Below the pieces are notes generated by a model. The model saw only the letters and a list, made by a program, of their open reading frames with translations. It was not told the DNA's origin and made no database searches. A DNA stretch of 35,462 nucleotides from RGIG8775 sp045660295 (GTDB lineage: Bacteria > Bacillota > Clostridia > Oscillospirales > CAG-272): the NCBI GenBank assembly GCA_045660295.1, contig JAZRDN010000058.1, forward strand, positions 1 through 35,462, in the 5' to 3' direction. A program made the position numbers and the translations under genes. The stretch's first letter is position 1; every line of letters begins with the position of its first letter. Positions 1 through 7,777 of this stretch are shown piece by piece.

Positions 1-180
1 AGCAAGCCCCCGCCCTACAACGTTTGTGCGAACATAGTGCTAAAACATTATTAATTATGTGCCGAAAGCAAAGGAGTGTGTGTTCAGCACACGACTGGTG
101 GCAACGACCATGTTGTTCGCACACATATGGAACGCTGACCATTCGCCCGCGCGGGCTTCCGCGCAAAACAATAATTTAGC
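1..180. other. Intergenic, hairpin-rich, no gene recognised
   Basis: No convincing coding frame is seen here. A 10-bp inverted repeat (TGTGCGAACA near 25-34 and TGTTCGCACA near 113-122) encloses two small hairpins, one GTGTG/CACAC and one TGGT/ACCA. A GC-rich hairpin GCGCGG-GCTT-CCGCGC lies near 150-165, but no T-run follows it on either strand, so it is not a clear terminator. The layout could be a structured RNA or the 3' part of an element that begins outside the window. It matches no RNA family that I can recall. Confidence 0.3.
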
Positions 181-840
181 TCACTCCACTTTATTTATCG
201 AATACACCGACAATATCTGCGGCGGGTAGCTTTCGGCTACTTTACCGTCGTATAATACGCGAACTCTGTCGCCTACGGCGATATTTGAAATGTCCGACTT
301 ATAGCCGTAGCCCTCCAAAAAATTTGTGCTGACAACGATGCCGAGTCCGTCGTACAGCTCGGTTTTCACGGTAATACTGCCGCTTGAAACAGACATTACT
401 TCTCCCTCAAGCATATACGGTATATCGGCTTCGTGGTCGAAAATACAATCAACAAGTTGGCTCTGTTCTTGATTTTCGAACTTTGATAGCACAGATTTAA
501 AAATTTCCCACAGCTCATCTGCTGTGGCATCGTCAAGCACAAGCGACGTACCGTTTGTAGTATTGTTAAATGTTCCGCAAGAAACATTGTAACCTATTTT
601 ATTGTCGTTTACAGTTAAAGTAAACTCATTTATACAATCGCATAATCCGTCTCTCCACTCGCCCTCGTTGAGTATTTCAAGCAGTCGTTCCGAATCAAAA
701 TCGTCCACCACCGTCCCCGTTCCGTCATACCCAAAAAGCTGAATTTGAATAGGGGCAGTATACTTGGTGCTTCCACAACCCACAAACACGAAAATCATAA
801 CAAAAGCCAACGCAAGCGCAAAATATCTTTTCATTTTCAT
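181..840 (-). CDS. Hypothetical lipoprotein
   Basis: This is a 219-residue exported protein of unknown function. The N-terminus is a lipoprotein signal: basic MKMKRY, a hydrophobic stretch, then a lipobox ending FVGCG with the acylated Cys at about residue 22. The C-terminal 80 residues look like a small beta domain ending in a GDRVRVLYDG...ESYPPQI pattern, which resembles the end of DUF3221-type lipoproteins (inference). The start is placed at the ATG at 840 because AAAGGAGGGT lies directly upstream. An upstream in-frame ATG at 861 has no such site and would put seven residues before the signal. The gene diverges from dus, and no good sigma-A promoter was found for it. Confidence 0.75.
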   Translation of the reverse strand: MKMKRYFALALAFVMIFVFVGCGSTKYTAPIQIQLFGYDGTGTVVDDFDSERLLEILNEGEWRDGLCDCINEFTLTVNDNKIGYNVSCGTFNNTTNGTSLVLDDATADELWEIFKSVLSKFENQEQSQLVDCIFDHEADIPYMLEGEVMSVSSGSITVKTELYDGLGIVVSTNFLEGYGYKSDISNIAVGDRVRVLYDGKVAESYPPQILSVYSINKVE

Positions 841-900
841 ACCCTCCTTTGAAGATTTCACCTATACAGACGGCAGAAATCAAAAAAAGTTCCATGTTTA

Positions 901-929
901 TTGACTTTTGGGCGCGGTTATGGTATCAT
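901..929 (+). promoter_or_regulatory. Sigma-A promoter of dus operon
   Basis: TTGACT (901-906), a 17-base spacer and TATCAT (924-929) read toward dus. Transcription would start near 936, which rules out the in-frame start codons upstream of 959. Confidence 0.75.
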
Positions 930-958
930 ATTTAATAGAATTTGATTCGGAGAAACAA

Positions 959-1966
959 ATGGGTAACATAAAAATAGGAAATTACACTCTTAAGCACGGC
1001 TTGTTCTTAGCCCCGCTCGCGGGAGTGAGCGACAGGGCTTTCCGAGACATATGCCGCCGCCACGGCGCTGAGTACACGGTAAGCGAAATGGTCTCGGCAA
1101 AGGCTCTGTGCTACGAGCAGGCTACAAAAAAAATTGACAAAGTAAAGACCGCGCCATTGGCGTCTGTCTACAAATACGAAATGCCGATGGCGATACAGCT
1201 TTTCGGAAGCGAGCCCGAATATATGGCGCGCGCCGCGGCGCTTATTGAAAACGCCGATTATATCGGGTGCACAAGCGACACCGCGCCTGCCGCCATTGAC
1301 ATAAACATGGGCTGTCCCGTTCACAAGGTCGTAGGTAACGGCGAGGGCAGCGCGCTGATGAAGAATCCAAGGCTTGCGGGCGAGATAGTGCGCGCCGTAG
1401 TCGATGCGGTCAAGCTCCCCGTTACTGTAAAGATACGCGCGGGCTGGGACGAGGACAGCAAAAACGCCGCCGAGATGGCAAAAATCCTTGAAGCCTCGGG
1501 CGCGGCGCTGATTGCCGTACACGGAAGAACACGAAGCCAGATGTACGCGCCCTCATCGGACAACAGGATAATCGCCGAAGTCAAGAAAAGCGTTTCTATC
1601 CCCGTGGTGGGCAACGGCGACATTTATTCGGCTGACGACGCTATAAGAATGTTTGAGGAAACAGGCTGTGACGGCGTTATGATAGCGCGCGGAGCGCTTG
1701 GAAATCCGTGGATATTCGAGGAGACGGTCGCGCGCCTTGAGGGCAAAAGCTACGCCGCGCCAAGCATCAGCGAGCGTCTTGCTGAGGCGGTCAAACAGAT
1801 AGAGCAGATGATAGAGGAAAAGGGCGAGTACATCGCCATTGCCGAAAGCCGAAAGCACCTGTCATGGTACACAAAGGGCATGTCGGGCGCACCGCGCGCA
1901 CGCGCTGAAATAAACTCGGCAAAGACCCTTGAGGAAATGAAGAATATTATCAAGAACTTAAGCTGA
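959..1966 (+). CDS. dus: tRNA-dihydrouridine synthase (DusB-like)
   Basis: This flavoenzyme reduces uridine to dihydrouridine in tRNA using FMN and NADPH. The 335-residue protein opens with the FMN-barrel motif LFLAPLAGVSDRAFR. It has the family signature DINMGCPVHKVV around the active-site Cys, then VTVKIRAGW, AVHGRTRSQMY, VVGNGDI and GVMIARGALGNPWIF, which are the usual flavin and phosphate contacts of a DusB-type enzyme. The start is the ATG at 959, with CGGAGA about seven bases upstream and a promoter ending at 929. About ten residues around DYIGCTSDTAP look like a small insertion. It is the first gene of a five-gene plus-strand run. Confidence 0.93.
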   Translation: MGNIKIGNYTLKHGLFLAPLAGVSDRAFRDICRRHGAEYTVSEMVSAKALCYEQATKKIDKVKTAPLASVYKYEMPMAIQLFGSEPEYMARAAALIENADYIGCTSDTAPAAIDINMGCPVHKVVGNGEGSALMKNPRLAGEIVRAVVDAVKLPVTVKIRAGWDEDSKNAAEMAKILEASGAALIAVHGRTRSQMYAPSSDNRIIAEVKKSVSIPVVGNGDIYSADDAIRMFEETGCDGVMIARGALGNPWIFEETVARLEGKSYAAPSISERLAEAVKQIEQMIEEKGEYIAIAESRKHLSWYTKGMSGAPRARAEINSAKTLEEMKNIIKNLS

Positions 1967-1995
1967 ACGAAAGAACCGCGGAAAGGAGGGGTTAT

Positions 1996-2565
1996 ATGAC
2001 AAGCGAGGAAATGCTTATAAAAAAAGCCAAGTCGGGCGACGAGCAGGCGTTTTCCGCCATCGTCAAGCTATACGAAAAGCAGGTCTATAACTCCGCCCTT
2101 TATATCTCAAAGAACCGCGAGGACGCGTTTGATATCTCGCAAGAGGTATTCCTTAAGCTATGGCGGACACTTCCCGCTTTCCGTGGAGAGGCATCACTAA
2201 AAACATGGATAGCAAAAATAACCCGAACCTGCGCCATCGACTACGTAAAGGCGCGAAACGCGAAAACGGCATCTTCGCTCACCTATGAAAACGACGAAGA
2301 AAAGGATATAGAAGTAATCGACGACGACGTATCCTCAAATCCCACGCAAAGCTACGAGCGAAAGGAAACTGTTGCCGCCGTAAGGCAGGCGGTGGACACT
2401 CTGCCCGAGCCCATAAGAGAAACGCTTATACTGCGTGAGTTTCACGACTTGTCTTACGCCGACATCGCAAAGCTTCTCGGCATATCCGAGGGCACGGTAA
2501 AGAGCCGAATAAGCCGAGGGCGAGAGCAAATAAAACTTTTCTTAAAAAACGGGAACTTTTTATAA
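1996..2565 (+). CDS. ECF-type RNA polymerase sigma factor
   Basis: This 189-residue sigma-70 family protein has only regions 2 and 4, as ECF factors do. Region 2 holds FDISQEVFLKLWRTLPAFRGEASLKTWIA, the usual -10 binding and core-binding helix. Region 4 ends with DLSYADIAKLLGISEGTVKSRISRGRE, a helix-turn-helix for -35 recognition. The start ATG at 1996 has GAAAGGAGGGG in front of it. The gene follows dus by 29 bases with no promoter seen between them. The next gene encodes a zinc-finger anti-sigma factor, so this is a membrane-controlled sigma switch. The signal it senses cannot be told from the sequence. Confidence 0.93.
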   Translation: MTSEEMLIKKAKSGDEQAFSAIVKLYEKQVYNSALYISKNREDAFDISQEVFLKLWRTLPAFRGEASLKTWIAKITRTCAIDYVKARNAKTASSLTYENDEEKDIEVIDDDVSSNPTQSYERKETVAAVRQAVDTLPEPIRETLILREFHDLSYADIAKLLGISEGTVKSRISRGREQIKLFLKNGNFL

Positions 2566-2612
2566 AATCAATCGTCTAAAAAAATGAGAAAGCAAGAAAG
2601 GAGCGTGCGAAA

Positions 2613-3362
2613 ATGGCTAACACAAACTGCGAAAAAGTGCTTGACATGTTAAATGAATATATTGACGGCGAGCTTAACGCAAATGATGCCGCGCTCGTCC
2701 GCTCGCATATAGAAAACTGCCCAGAGTGCCGCGAGGCGCTTGAGGAGCTTAATAAAATAGAGCAGCTTCTTGACGAAAGCGCCGAGGAAGCCCCCGAGGC
2801 GCTCTGCGACAAGGTCATGGAGCATGTAAGAGCCGAAAAGGCGGCTTCACGCAAAAAGATAGTATTTATGAGACGCTTCGGCATTATTGCCGCGGCGGCG
2901 GTCATTTGTCTCACGGTTATTGCCTCGCCAATGCTCATTATGGTAGCGACAGGCGGCGCAAAGGCCGAGGCTGATTGCCTTGACGCCGAGATAGCCTCAA
3001 AGCTCGAGGATCAGCTTACGGGCAACGGAGCGGCGATGGACGATTATTACAGCGTAATAGAAAACGCATCTGCCGACAATAGCAATTCCGACATTCTTGA
3101 CGCCATCAAGGACTTGGTGGACAACGACAAAGCCGAAACGGAAGCTGAGACCTTATTGGTTGACAGCGGAGAATACACTGCGGTTATGCTTGACGGAAGC
3201 GAGGTCTCGATTTACATTAACACCAATGAATACACGGCAAATATAGGTGAGGTGGAATACGCACTAAAAATAAGCGGTGCGACATATATCCTTGCAGGTG
3301 GCGGAGAAACTCTTTATTTCGCCTTGTCCGATGCCTCCGTTTTCAAGCAGATTGGCGGTTGA
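2613..3362 (+). CDS. Anti-sigma factor, zf-HC2 type, membrane-spanning
   Basis: This 249-residue protein probably holds the upstream sigma factor at the membrane. An N-terminal zinc-binding anti-sigma domain carries HIENCPECREAL (H-x3-C-x2-C) at about residues 33-44. A single hydrophobic helix follows at about 90-112 (FGIIAAAAVICLTVIASPML), and the rest is an acidic extracytoplasmic region. The start has AAGGAGCGTGCGAAA upstream. Its TGA stop is one base before the ATG of the next gene, so the two are probably translationally coupled. The outer domain was not recognised and may be the sensor. Confidence 0.88.
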   Translation: MANTNCEKVLDMLNEYIDGELNANDAALVRSHIENCPECREALEELNKIEQLLDESAEEAPEALCDKVMEHVRAEKAASRKKIVFMRRFGIIAAAAVICLTVIASPMLIMVATGGAKAEADCLDAEIASKLEDQLTGNGAAMDDYYSVIENASADNSNSDILDAIKDLVDNDKAETEAETLLVDSGEYTAVMLDGSEVSIYINTNEYTANIGEVEYALKISGATYILAGGGETLYFALSDASVFKQIGG

Positions 3363-3363
3363 T

Positions 3364-3948
3364 ATGGCAGATATAAACATCATCACAAAAAAAGAGAGAC
3401 TGGCAAGGCTTATATCGCTTGAGCTTGAGCGGTTGGGCTTGACATATGAAATATCAGAAAGCCCCGTAAAGGGCGCGAAGCTGTTTATAGCAGACCTTGA
3501 CACCTGCGACTGCGACGGAGTACCGCATGAAAAGGTATTGGCGATTGGCGAAAACGAAAAATTCCCCCACGCGCTCACAGACCCGTTTTTACTGTCGGAC
3601 CTAAGAAGCATGCTCATAGAAATGCTCACAAGGCTCTCGGGCGCGCCAAAGGTTGCCGCCCAACCAAGGCGCAAGCGGCAGGCAGTTATTGAGCTTGACC
3701 CCGAAAGCTCCTCGGCTTCTGTGCGCCGAGGCTCGCCCGTTTCCCTGTCCCCCACCGAATACAAGCTACTGGACGCGCTTGCTTCACGGCGCGGTCAGGT
3801 GCTTACCTACGCCGAGGCTGACACGATTATCGGCGGCGAGGGCTCTAACAAAGCCAACGTATATATTTGTTTTTTGCGAAAAAAGCTGGAATCCCACGGC
3901 GACAAGCTGATATACAGCGTGCGCGGCAAGGGATTTATGATAAAATAA
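3364..3948 (+). CDS. Winged-helix regulator with degenerate receiver-like N-terminus
   Basis: This is a 194-residue protein. The last 70 residues form an OmpR/PhoB-type winged helix: LSPTEYKLLDALASRRGQVLT, then a recognition-helix region NKANVYICFLRKKLE, then the wing LIYSVRGKGFMIK. The first 85 residues (INIITKKERLARLISLELERLGL, AKLFIADLDT, KVLAIGEN, DPFLLSDLRSML) have the order of a receiver domain but are short and poorly conserved, so phosphorylation is doubtful (inference). The start at 3364 is chosen because it sits one base after the anti-sigma stop. The upstream in-frame extension lies inside the anti-sigma gene. No histidine kinase gene is nearby. Confidence 0.82.
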   Translation: MADINIITKKERLARLISLELERLGLTYEISESPVKGAKLFIADLDTCDCDGVPHEKVLAIGENEKFPHALTDPFLLSDLRSMLIEMLTRLSGAPKVAAQPRRKRQAVIELDPESSSASVRRGSPVSLSPTEYKLLDALASRRGQVLTYAEADTIIGGEGSNKANVYICFLRKKLESHGDKLIYSVRGKGFMIK

Positions 3949-3964
3949 CGAAAGGAACACCGAC

Positions 3965-4510
3965 ATGAAAATAATGTTTGCATCCGACATTCACGGAGAT
4001 TACGACTGCGCTACGGCGACACTTAAAAAATACCGCGAGGAAAAGGCTGAAAAGCTGATACTCCTCGGTGATATTATCTACCACGGTCCACGCAACGACC
4101 TGCCCGAGGGCTACGCCCCCAAAAAGGTAATCGCTCTGCTCAATGAAGTTAAGGACGAGCTTGCCTGCGTGCGCGGAAACTGCGATACAGAGGTTGACCA
4201 GATGGTGCTTGAATTCCCCATTCTTGCCGATTACATGCTTATGTACGAGCGCGGAAGATGCTTTTTCATCACTCACGGACACCACCACAACACGACCACG
4301 CCGCCTATGCTTAAGGAAGGCGACATTCTTATTCACGGACACACTCACGTGCTCACAGTTACTCCCTTTGGCAACAACAACACCTACATAAATCCCGGCT
4401 CGGTCTCGCTTCCCAAGGAAGGCAACCCCAAGAGCTACATGGTCTACGAGGACGGTCTGTTCTCGATAAAGGATTTTGAGGGCAATGTGATAAAGGAATA
4501 CAAAATATAA
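3965..4510 (+). CDS. yfcE: YfcE-type metallophosphodiesterase
   Basis: This is a 181-residue calcineurin-like phosphoesterase of the YfcE/MJ0936 group, active in vitro on phosphodiesters with a two-metal centre. The metal ligands are all visible in order: SDIHG, LLGDI, RGNCD, THGHHHN and IHGHTHV. The strings HGPRNDLPEGYAP and RGNCDTEVDQMVLEFPI are characteristic of YfcE itself. The start has GAAAGGAACACCGAC upstream, and the gene follows the winged-helix gene by 16 bases. It is the last gene of the run and is followed at once by a bidirectional terminator. Its physiological substrate is not known. Confidence 0.93.
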   Translation: MKIMFASDIHGDYDCATATLKKYREEKAEKLILLGDIIYHGPRNDLPEGYAPKKVIALLNEVKDELACVRGNCDTEVDQMVLEFPILADYMLMYERGRCFFITHGHHHNTTTPPMLKEGDILIHGHTHVLTVTPFGNNNTYINPGSVSLPKEGNPKSYMVYEDGLFSIKDFEGNVIKEYKI

Positions 4511-4514
4511 AAGC

Positions 4515-4543
4515 AAAAGGAGATGAAAATATCATCTCCTTTT
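4515..4543. terminator. Bidirectional terminator, yfcE / thrS
   Basis: A perfect 12-bp inverted repeat (AAAAGGAGATGA, 4515-4526; TCATCTCCTTTT, 4532-4543) with a 5-base loop lies between the convergent yfcE and thrS genes. The A-rich and T-rich ends let it work in both directions. Confidence 0.85.
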
Positions 4544-4612
4544 ATTGTGTTAAATTTTGTTTGTGCCAAAACAACTGCGTGGCAACGAAGCCTTTTTGAG
4601 TATCCGGCAGGA

Positions 4613-6553
4613 CTATTTCGCGAAGGTAGCTATCTCCTCTGCCGCCATAGCGATGAACTCGTCTATGGTCATTACAGTGCTTTCGCCCGTCTTTCTGGAA
4701 CGAACGGCAACCTTACCCTCGCTCATTTCCTTTTCTCCAATCACAAGCATATAGGGAATCTTCTGAAGCTGCGCCTCACGAATCTTATAGCCTATCTTCT
4801 CGTTTCTCTCGTCAAGCTCGGTTCTCATGTTGAGCGCCTCGAGCTTTCTCTGGAGCTGCTCGGCGTATTCGTGCTGGTCCACGCCGATGGGAAGTATCTT
4901 TATCTGTGTGGGCGCTATCCACATGGGAAGCGCGCCCGCATACTTCTCAAGAAGAAGCGCGAGAGTTCTCTCGTAGCATCCAAGAGAGGTTCTGTGAATG
5001 ATATAGGGTGTAACTCTCTTATCGTTGCTGTCGGTATACTCCATGCCGAATTTCTTTGCAAGAAGCATGTCTATCTGGATGGTAATAAGGGTGTCTTCCT
5101 TACCGTGAACGTTCTTTATCTGGATATCGAGCTTAGGACCGTAGAATGCCGCCTCGTCGATGCCGATAGAGTAATTACCCTCGCCAAGAAGCTTGTCAAG
5201 CAGGTTGCCCATAATTCTCTGCGCCTCGTCCCACTGCTCGGGTGTTCCCTCGTACTTGTCTGTACGCGCGGGATCCCACTGGGAGAATCTGAAGGAGCAA
5301 TCCTCTTTAAGTCCAAGTGCGTCAAGCATAAAGAGCGCAAGCTCAAGACATCCCTTGAACTCCTCCTCAAGCTGTTCGGGTGCCAGCACAAGGTGTCCCT
5401 CGGAGATAGTGAACTGTCTTACGCGGATAAGACCGTGCATTTCTCCGCTATCCTCGTTTCTGAAAAGCGTAGATGTCTCGCCAAGTCTCATGGGAAGGTC
5501 TCTGTAAGAGCGCTTCTTATTAAGGAATACCTGATACTGGAAAGGACATGTCATAGGACGGAGAGCAAAGCACTCCTTGGTCTCGTCATGAGGATCGCCG
5601 AGGACAAACATACCGTCAAGGTAGTGATCCCAGTGTCCGGAAATCTTATAAAGCTCTCGCTTAGCCATAAGGGGAGTCTTTGTAAGAAGATAGCCGCGGC
5701 GGCGCTCCTCGTCCTCAACAAAGCGCTGAAGAAGCTGGATAGTTCTCGCGCCCTTGGGAAGCATGATGGGAAGACCCTGACCAACAACGTCAACGGTTGT
5801 GAAGTATTCAAGGTCACGTCCTATCTTATTGTGATCGCGCTTCTTTGCCTCCTCAACAGCGGCAAGGTACGCGTTCATCTCATCCTTTGCGGGGAAAGCC
5901 ACACCGTAGATACGCTGGAGCATCTTATTGTTCTGGTCGCCCTTCCAATAAGCGCCTGTGCACTGTGTGAGCTTGAATGCCTTGACAGCGCCTGTGGAAT
6001 GAAGGTGAGGGCCTGCGCAGAGGTCGGTAAACTCGCCCTGCTTATAGAAGCTGATAACCGCATCATCGGGAAGCTCCTCGATAAGCTGAACCTTATAGGG
6101 CTCGTTCTTATCACGCATGAGCTTGATAGCCTCCTCACGGGGAAGCTCAAAGCGCTCGATAAGAAGATTTTCCTTGACTATCTTCTTCATCTCGTCCTCG
6201 ATCTTTGCGAGATGCTCGGGCGAGAATGCCACCTCACTGTCTATATCGTAATAAAATCCGTTTTCAATAGCGGGACCTATGGTCAGCTTTGCCTCGGGAT
6301 AAAGGCGCTTTACCGCCTGAGCAAGCACGTGGGATGCTGTGTGACGGAAAACATGCTTTCCGCCCTCGTCAGCAAAAGTCAGGAGCTTAACAGCAGTATC
6401 CGAAACAAGCTCCTTTGAAAGGGCGCAAATAACCCCATCTATCTCGCAAGCGAGAGTTGCGCGACTTACAAGCTCGCCTGCGCGAGCCGCCTCATAAACC
6501 GTTATCGGTGCTTCACACTCGACGATCTTTTCACCAAAATTAACTTTTATCAT
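4613..6553 (-). CDS. thrS: Threonyl-tRNA synthetase
   Basis: This class II enzyme charges tRNA-Thr. Its 646 residues are the usual bacterial length. The N-terminal TGS domain covers about residues 1-62. The editing domain follows, with its HTASH zinc/water motif and DLCAGPH. The catalytic core has MTCP (zinc Cys), motif 2 FRNEDSGEMHGLIRVRQF, EGH (zinc His) and a motif 3 region HRTSLGCYERTLALLLE. The C-terminal anticodon-binding domain starts near PMWIAPTQIKILPIG. The motif 2 loop differs from the E. coli type and looks like the divergent ThrS common in Clostridia (from memory). The start ATG at 6553 has CGGAGGT ahead. Expression is controlled by the T-box leader upstream. Confidence 0.97.
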   Translation of the reverse strand: MIKVNFGEKIVECEAPITVYEAARAGELVSRATLACEIDGVICALSKELVSDTAVKLLTFADEGGKHVFRHTASHVLAQAVKRLYPEAKLTIGPAIENGFYYDIDSEVAFSPEHLAKIEDEMKKIVKENLLIERFELPREEAIKLMRDKNEPYKVQLIEELPDDAVISFYKQGEFTDLCAGPHLHSTGAVKAFKLTQCTGAYWKGDQNNKMLQRIYGVAFPAKDEMNAYLAAVEEAKKRDHNKIGRDLEYFTTVDVVGQGLPIMLPKGARTIQLLQRFVEDEERRRGYLLTKTPLMAKRELYKISGHWDHYLDGMFVLGDPHDETKECFALRPMTCPFQYQVFLNKKRSYRDLPMRLGETSTLFRNEDSGEMHGLIRVRQFTISEGHLVLAPEQLEEEFKGCLELALFMLDALGLKEDCSFRFSQWDPARTDKYEGTPEQWDEAQRIMGNLLDKLLGEGNYSIGIDEAAFYGPKLDIQIKNVHGKEDTLITIQIDMLLAKKFGMEYTDSNDKRVTPYIIHRTSLGCYERTLALLLEKYAGALPMWIAPTQIKILPIGVDQHEYAEQLQRKLEALNMRTELDERNEKIGYKIREAQLQKIPYMLVIGEKEMSEGKVAVRSRKTGESTVMTIDEFIAMAAEEIATFAK

Positions 6554-6766
6554 ATCAAAAACCTCCGTTTTTATTTACAAAAAAATAACACACCCCGACA
6601 ATTAGTCGGGGTGTGGAAATATCCGCACGGTTCCACCCGAGCTTTTAACTCATTAAGTATGGAATTGTGTAAACGCAAGGCGGTACAACTCCGAAGCTCC
6701 GCGAAAAGCCTTGCACCAAACGGCTTTCTCTCTGTGCGCCTCCCTATCGGGTGCTTGTCCTTACAT
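6554..6766 (-). ncRNA. T-box leader of thrS
   Basis: This RNA leader senses uncharged tRNA-Thr and lets transcription continue into thrS. On the minus strand the T-box sequence GGGTGGAACCGTGCGG (6623-6638) is followed by an 11-bp terminator hairpin and a T-run. Further upstream the AGAGAG box and a GGTGCAA loop mark stem I. A likely specifier ACC (Thr codon; bases 6682-6684 on the plus strand) lies just before the 3' strand of stem I. The sequence features are direct, the specifier assignment is my reading of the fold, and the 5' end is estimated from the promoter. Confidence 0.92.
6579..6615 (-). terminator. T-box regulated terminator
   Basis: An 11-bp perfect stem (CACACCCCGAC 6589-6599, GTCGGGGTGTG 6605-6615) with loop AATTA is followed on the minus strand by seven T's (6579-6585). 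It is the default-off terminator of the thrS T-box. Confidence 0.9.
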
Positions 6767-6771
6767 TCGGT

Positions 6772-6800
6772 ATTTTACAACAACTTTTAAATTTTGTCAA
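6772..6800 (-). promoter_or_regulatory. Sigma-A promoter of thrS
   Basis: On the minus strand TTGACA (6795-6800), a 17-base spacer and TAAAAT (6772-6777) place the transcript start just before the T-box. The -35 box is only a few bases past the stop codon of the upstream gene. Confidence 0.85.
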
Positions 6801-6807
6801 TACCTTT

Positions 6808-7248
6808 TCAATTATTTGCGACAGTTCTTTTTTTAAGATTATACTCAGAACGGGGATTGTATATCTCACGCCATGAAAGATCGCCTCTGTCAAGAGCGGT
6901 GATTATAACCTCCGCTGTGGCGATGTTTGTAGCCACGGGAATGTTGTACAGATCACACACGCGCATAAGCTCGTGTTCTGTCTCGCTATACTCTGTATCG
7001 GCTCTGGTATCTCTGAAATTAAGCAAAACGTCGATCTCATTATACGCCAAGCGCGAAATAATCTGTTCTTCACCGCCGTGCTCACCTGTCAGCAATCTCT
7101 CAATCTCAAGTCCCGTAGCCTCAGATATATACTTAGCGGTAATGCTTGTAGCACACAGATTATGTTTACTGAGAATACCGCAGTAAGCGATACAAAATTG
7201 TGTCATAAGTTCTTTCTTCGTGTCGTTCGCAATTATTGCAATTTCCAT
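6808..7248 (-). CDS. Methylglyoxal synthase homologue with eroded active site
   Basis: At 146 residues this is full length for methylglyoxal synthase, which turns dihydroxyacetone phosphate into methylglyoxal. The fold markers are present: a MEIAIIANDTKK start, ISEATGL, GGEEQI, EIDVLLNFRD, NIPVATNIATAEVII and a WREIYNP tail. Aligned without gaps to my memory of the E. coli enzyme, four of six active-site residues are changed: H19 to Asn8, D71 to Glu60, H98 to Tyr87 and D101 to Thr90. Only D20 (Asp9) and D91 (Asp80) remain. The ATGTTG phosphate loop reads ATSITA. It may be catalytically dead and act as a binding or regulatory protein (inference). It has its own strong promoter and lies upstream of thrS. 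Confidence 0.85.
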   Translation of the reverse strand: MEIAIIANDTKKELMTQFCIAYCGILSKHNLCATSITAKYISEATGLEIERLLTGEHGGEEQIISRLAYNEIDVLLNFRDTRADTEYSETEHELMRVCDLYNIPVATNIATAEVIITALDRGDLSWREIYNPRSEYNLKKRTVANN

Positions 7249-7443
7249 ATATGACCATTCCTTTCTCTGTGTATTCCTTTAATATAAGCCACAAACACAA
7301 ACGTTAAATCACGTCCATATGAGTTATTATAACACACAACACAGTGTTTTGTCAATATTTTTATTAATAGAATAAGCCAAATTTTGTTAAATTAATGCGA
7401 ATATGTACTCTTTTTACAATATTTTTTATGCAAAAACAGTTAT
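7249..7443. other. Intergenic, A+T rich, promoter for the gene at 6808-7248
   Basis: No gene is seen. The region carries the minus-strand promoter at 7326-7355 and an untranslated leader of about 70 bases. No clear terminator is visible for the winged-helix gene ending at 7444. Confidence 0.6.
7326..7355 (-). promoter_or_regulatory. Sigma-A promoter of the mgsA-like gene
   Basis: TTGACA (7350-7355), an 18-base spacer and TATAAT (7326-7331) on the minus strand. The spacer holds a short palindrome AACACTGTGTT, which could be an operator but has no recognised regulator. Confidence 0.82.
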
Positions 7444-7752
7444 TTAAATGTATTTTTCGATAAAATATCCATTTTTGCGGTCTGTTCCGACTATTTTTCT
7501 TCCTCCCATGTTCAAAGCCTTACGATTTATGGAAGAAATATGCACGGCTACGCTTTTGGACACCGTATTTACAGCCTTTCCCATAAGCTCACACAGAGAT
7601 TTTTTATCGTGATAGCCGCCAACCTTAGCAAGCGCCAGCAATATGGCATATTCGCTCGCAGTAAGCGGCATCACATATCCAAGGTATCTCACTTCTCTGT
7701 CATCGACACAGATCTCAAGATAGGGAGAGTGCTTTAAAACTGTTTTTTTCAA
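7444..7752 (-). CDS. Orphan winged-helix DNA-binding protein
   Basis: This 102-residue protein is almost entirely one OmpR-type winged helix: a short beta platform (LEICVDDREVRYLGYVMPL), LTASEYAILLALAKVGGYHDKKSLCELM, a recognition region VSKSVAVHISSINRKAL and a wing GRKIVGTDRKNGYFI. It has no receiver or sensor domain. The best start is the TTG at 7752, because an in-frame ATG is missing and the only nearby ATG runs into a stop. GAAAGGA lies about 13 bases upstream, which is rather far. It lies downstream of the EPS regulatory operon but beyond that operon's terminator. Its targets are unknown. Confidence 0.72.
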   Translation of the reverse strand: MKKTVLKHSPYLEICVDDREVRYLGYVMPLTASEYAILLALAKVGGYHDKKSLCELMGKAVNTVSKSVAVHISSINRKALNMGGRKIVGTDRKNGYFIEKYI

Positions 7753-7777
7753 TTTAAGAAAACATTCCTTTCACCGC

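Noticed and set aside
150..165. GC-rich hairpin as the terminator of the lipoprotein gene
   Set aside because: No T-run follows it on the minus strand; the T's lie before the hairpin.
3277..3363. 29-residue N-terminal extension of the winged-helix regulator
   Set aside because: It lies wholly inside the anti-sigma gene in another frame. The start at 3364 next to the TGA fits coupled translation.
4523..6418. 631-codon open frame on the plus strand
   Set aside because: It lies antisense to thrS, whose motifs are complete; the antisense protein has no recognisable domain.
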